From positions 18,322,001 through 18,386,000 of the forward strand of contig NC_134025.1 of NCBI RefSeq assembly GCF_964204645.1: a stretch of 64,000 nt of DNA. Reading direction: 5' to 3'. Every line of letters begins with the position of its first letter. Position 1 is the first letter of the stretch. Both the position numbers and the translations under genes were made by a program. Origin of the DNA: Tubulanus polymorphus. Lineage: Eukaryota > Nemertea > Palaeonemertea > Tubulaniformes > Tubulanidae. The notes under the pieces are model-generated. The model was not told where the DNA came from and did not search any database. It saw nothing but the letters and a program-made list of their open reading frames with translations. Positions 60,020 through 64,000 of the stretch are shown in pieces.

Positions 60020-63000
60020 AGTTATCGACATTAACTATAAATGTATGCGGCTTAAAAAGCAAAGAACATATTCCCGAGTTTCAATCGCTGATTAAATCAC
60101 ATGACATAATAATCCTGACCGAAATGAAGCTTAACGATACAGATGAGGCCTGGGCTTAGAACTTCTTCAACAATTTGGGGTATACTGTATTCTTAAAAAA
60201 TCGTGAGAAACTATCTTCATTCCGGTCCGGTGGCATAGCGATTGCGATAAGCAATATTTTAGCTCCTCATGTAACTATTATCAAAAGTTCTTGTAATTAT
60301 GTATTATGGCTACTTGTAGACAAGCATATAATTGACAAAGATAAAAATCTACAAATAGGGGCTGTATACTTACCACCAGAAACCAGTAAATTTGGTGGAG
60401 TAGACTGCTTTAATGCATTAAATATCGATATTCTCGAGAAATTTAATAGTACAGAATCCTTTTTATTATTATGCGGTGACTTTAACGCCTATACCGGAGC
60501 ACTCTTATACTACAACTCACCAGAAAACTACATAACTGTTGGATCAGACCTTGACAACGAGCTTCTTTTAGAAACCTATACTTGTGAACAGGTGCTTTCC
60601 AGTTATGACATATTAAGACGCAAAACTAAAGATCTCTCGGTGAATAACTATGGGTCCCGTTTAGTAGAACTGTGTAAGAACCATAGTATTATTATTTTGA
60701 ACGGCAGGATAGCTCCCGATCGATTGACCGGTGACTATACGTGTCATAAAGGCGAAATTAAACATATAGTAGATTACATGATCGCATCCCCTCATTTGAT
60801 CAGTTCTGTAAGACTGTTCCAGGTTTCAGAATTCGAAAAGCTTTTCTCTGACGTCCACAGTGGTCTAATTGCAGAGTTCAGTTTTAAGATCGAAATTCCA
60901 GACCTGGCCTCTGTGGACGCCAGTGAAAACTGTCAAGAGAAAGTTAATTGGAAGCCAGATCTGAAGGATCAATTTTTTCAGTCCTTAGAAAGGGAAATGC
61001 CTCTTCTCAATAGTATCAGTGAACGTCTCGCAAACAACACATTAAATGCAAACGAGGCCAACGACAGGCTTTGCAATATATTGTTAACCACAGCTGGTAA
61101 CGTCATGGGTAAGCGGGTTTTGAAACGTAAATCCAAACCGCGGTCAGCCGTTAAAGCCACTAACAACGTAACAGTTAGACTAGCGAGGTCTGACTATCGC
61201 CGTGCCAAACGTTTGTACCTAAGCCTGCGCACTAGAAATAATCATTTTGAAATGAATCGTGCCTTTCGTAAATATAAAAAAAACTATTAACAAATAGAAA
61301 AACGACAAAAGGCAAGAATTTAGCAGGAAAATTAGACAACTATCAAACTCTGACCCTCATACATTTTGGAAACTATTCAAAAAATCAGATAACAATTAGT
61401 GCAAAGTTCCAAACTCCGATCTCTTCCAACATTTCAAATCTATGAATGAAAGCCCAGTTTTAAACGGAAACGACCCTCTATTAAATAACGTTGATGAATT
61501 TATAGGTAGTAACTTTGACCATGGCCCTTTGAATCAACCGTTCTCTAGGGAAGAAATCTCAAAATGTATTAAAAAGCAAAAAAATTTCAAGGCCTGTGGT
61601 ATCGATGGGATACCGAATGAGTTCCTCAAAAGTGCCGAAGAATCACTACTACCTTTATTAGTAAACCTTTTTAATAATGCTCTCGATACAGGCACTATTC
61701 CAGAGTCATGGCTGAAAGGCATCATTGTCCCTTTCTTTAAACAAAAAGGTAGCTAAAAGGCCCCGATAATTATAGGGGAATCACCCTTTTAAGCAATATT
61801 GGCAAACTATTCACTAGTATTATCAACGAAAGAATTACTGAGTACTTAGAAATTAACAATCTTTTGCTACAGAACCAGGCCGGTTTTAGGAAGAATCATA
61901 GCATTATGGACCACGTATCTACCCTCAAGGCTCTAGTCGACACCTTCCTAAACAACAATCAAAAACTCTATTGTATTTTCATAGATTATAAAAAAGCCTT
62001 CGACTCTATCTGGAGAAAGGTCTTGTGGCACAAACTAATTAACAGTGGTGTCACTGGCAAAGTACTTAACGTTATACATAAAATGTATCAAGGTATCAAA
62101 TCATGTGTTTTTTCCGATAATAAAATGTCAGATTTTTTTATAGCTATTTAGGGGTAAGACAAGGTGAAAATCTGTCTCCTATATTATTTTCTTTCTTTTT
62201 AAACGACCTGAAAAGCTATCTATTAGAACGAAATAATCCAACCCTAAATTTTTTCGGACCTAACAATGTGCCATGGTTCCAACTTTTAATTCTCATGTAT
62301 GCAGATGACACGGTTTTATTAAGTGATTCGCCCGAGGGACTCCAAAAACTTATAGATAATCTCTGTGAATATTGCCAAGAATGGAAACTTTCAATTAATA
62401 ATGACAAGACAAAGGTCATCATCTTCTCGAAAAGAAGATTAAGAATCTTACCAGAATTTTACATTAATGGTCACAAATTAGAAATAGTTGATAAATTCAA
62501 GTACCTGGGTGTTCTCTTTTCATACACTGGATCGTTCACACAATGTCGTAAAACTCTTTCGGAACAAGCTATGAAAGCGGTATTTTTTGTATTAAAAAAG
62601 TCAAGTGAACATTCATTAGACCTAGATCTGACCTTGAAACTTTATGATAGTATGGTATTACCTATATTGCTGTTTGGCTGTGAAATTTGGGGATATGAGA
62701 ACACACAGGTACTCGAGCGTGTTCAGCTACAATTTTTTAAATATTTACTCAGATTGAAAAGGTCTACGTCTAGTGTATTTATTTACGGTGAGCTTGGGCG
62801 CTATCCTTTAGAGATTTATGTTAAATTGATAATCGTTAAATTTTGGACAAAATTGATAAATCAGACTGAACATTTCTCTTTTTTTATGTACAAATATATC
62901 TATCAAACGCACCACGGCGGTCGGAGTAACGCTTGGATTCTTAATGTTAAAAATATTCTTGTAAAAAATGGTCTCGGCCACGCTTGGGAAACTCAATCTG

Positions 63001-63467
63001 TACCCAGTGCTAATTATCTTTATAGTATTTTGAAACAGAGACTCATGGATCAGTATGCACAAGGCTGGCACTCCAAGGTCAACGAAACACCAATTTGCTT
63101 AACCTACAAGCGTTTTAAAAACTGTTTTAAATTCGAAGAGTACCTGACCAAATTACCCCCCAGTCTCCGCCTAGCCTTGTGTCGATTCAGATGCTCGAAC
63201 CATAAGTTACCTGTTGAAATCGGTAGATATCGCCAGATTGAGCGAAACAATAGAATTTGTCAGAAATGTCATTTGGCAGCAACTGGAGACGAATTCCATT
63301 TTCTTTTAGTATGTCCCTTTTTTCAAAGCCTGAGAAACAAATTTATACCTAGTTACTACTGGCGACATCCCAATGAAAATACCTTACATAACCTTTTCTG
63401 TTCGAGAGGTAAAACTTTGCTCAATCTGGCGAAATTCATTAAAAAAGGTATCAAATCATTTACCTAA
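60020..63467 (+). pseudogene. LINE ORF2: endonuclease and reverse transcriptase, several breaks
   Basis: An APE-type endonuclease begins near LTINVCGLKSK and ILTEMKL with the catalytic Glu (about 60030-60130), with a TAG at about 60158, and continues with LLCGDFNAYTG and the region to 61290. RT shows IPNEFLKS, YRGITLLSNIGK, QAGFRKNHS, FIDYKKAFDSIWR (motif A), a joint at 62148-62160 and LMYADDTVLLSDSPEG (YADD motif, about 62295). The C-terminus carries a CQKCHLAATGDEFHFLLVC finger. Frame breaks near 61290, 61756 and 62148. Confidence 0.85.
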
Positions 63468-63529
63468 TATAGTGTATAATTATCGGATCTCGATACTACA
63501 ATTCCGCCTCATCTTTTGCAGTATAATTT

Positions 63530-63742
63530 CATTATAATTATAATTATCATTATCATAAGTATTATATTACTGCTATCACCATTATTATTATTTTTACTAT
63601 TATCATAATTGTTATTATTATAAATATAATTATCATTAATAATATCATTATATTTTTTGTAATATGCTGTAATCTATGCGCTACTTTTGTGCTCTGTGCA
63701 ATGTTATTATAACTTGTGGAGTGAATAAACTAAACTGAAACT
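63530..63742 (+). repeat. LINE 3' ATT-rich tract and terminal tail
   Basis: Irregular ATTATAATTATCATTATCAT microsatellite-like tract followed by a short unique part and GAATAAACTAAACTGAAACTGA, a typical LINE 3' end. Confidence 0.6.
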
Positions 63743-64000
63743 GAATAACAATGATGTGTCGTTTCTGATGTCTAAATCGAAAGTTGCTCCAGTCAAGCCG
63801 ATAACTATTCCAAGACTGGAACTGTTAGCATCGCTAGTTACTGCAAGATTAGCCGATCATTTAATGTCGAGTTTAAAATCGAGGATTCCGAGATTGATTT
63901 GCGTATTATGGTCTGACAATCAGGCTGTTCTCACGTGGATCATGTCGCCTCATAATATGAAATTGGATAGATTTGTTTCGAATCGTATCGCGGAGATTAA
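63743..64000 (+). pseudogene. pol: BEL/Pao RNase H, continuation beyond the LINE
   Basis: Reads NDVSFLMSKSKVAPVK, ITIPRLELLASLVTARLADH and LWSDNQAVLTWIMSP, the characteristic BEL/Pao RNase H distal region with its catalytic Glu and Asp. Runs off the window edge. Confidence 0.85.

Larger units (their letters stand above)
58375..63742 (+). mobile_element. Non-LTR retrotransposon (LINE) with two ORFs
   Basis: A 5' region (about 58375-58940), ORF1, ORF2, an ATT-rich 3' region (63530-63660) and a GAATAAACTAAACTGAAACTG end. It lies in the same orientation as, and splits, the BEL/Pao RNase H domain. The family is not certain; the L1-type ORF1 and the 3' tail recall Nimb- or CR1/L2-related LINEs. 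Confidence 0.8.
38673..64000 (+). mobile_element. BEL/Pao retrotransposon with nested Polinton and LINE, runs off the window
   Basis: Candidate 5' LTR, leader, gag with DUF1759-type region and zinc knuckles, retropepsin-like protease, RT and RNase H are in order on the plus strand. Polinton 2 splits gag at 40065/56157 and a LINE splits the RT-RNase H region at about 58.38/63.74 kb. Several frameshifts show that the element is dead. Integrase and the 3' LTR would lie beyond 64000. Confidence 0.85.

Overview
The window is eukaryotic, almost certainly metazoan, repeat-rich DNA. It holds animal-type transposons (Penelope-like with GIY-YIG, BEL/Pao, Ty3/gypsy, a LINE with ORF1p, pogo-like, and Polinton/Maverick elements) and spliced-looking transposase remnants. 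A repeat at 10.0-10.56 kb and the frequent word TAGGCCTA recall marine lophotrochozoan (perhaps molluscan) genomes; that placement is from memory and weak. I found no convincing host gene.

Layout. 1-4.05 kb: unassigned AT-rich DNA with a fold-back repeat and a diverged direct duplication. 4.05-9.58 kb: a decayed pogo-like DNA transposon with TA target duplications. 10.0-13.3 kb: an interspersed repeat, then a 5'-truncated gypsy element. 13.4-14.9 kb: two inverted 506-bp MITEs, one inserted in a tRNA-like sequence. 15.96-25.36 kb: Polinton 1 (P1), degenerate and rearranged. 25.36-38.4 kb: remains of a Penelope-like element on the minus strand, interrupted inside its GIY-YIG domain by Polinton 3 (P3, 25961-36491). 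P3 is a giant palindromic, polymerase-less derivative with ACTGAG target duplications and a 24-bp minisatellite. 38.67 kb to the window end: a BEL/Pao retrotransposon carrying two nested insertions. These are Polinton 2 (P2, 40066-56156, AACGGG duplications) in gag and a LINE (about 58.38-63.74 kb) in the RNase H region.

How the Polinton genes work together. P2 carries a nearly full virus-like set: protein-primed DNA polymerase B, a zinc-finger/zinc-ribbon protein resembling the late transcription factor VLTF3, minor and major capsid proteins, several membrane or coiled-coil proteins, integrase with chromodomain, and packaging ATPase. Most genes are preceded by a T-tract and a TAAATG-like start, much like a poxvirus late promoter. 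P2 is defective: frameshifts in both capsid genes and loss of the integrase catalytic core. P1 shows the same polymerase without an intein and keeps the integrase core that P2 lost. P3 has no polymerase or integrase and was probably mobilised in trans.

The most notable features are a 355-residue intein with two LAGLIDADG motifs in the polymerase motif C of P2, with an intein-free homologue in P1 of the same window; the palindromic P3 element with its own gene set; and the pairing of a VLTF3-like gene with TAAATG-type promoters. All reading was by eye; no database search was possible.
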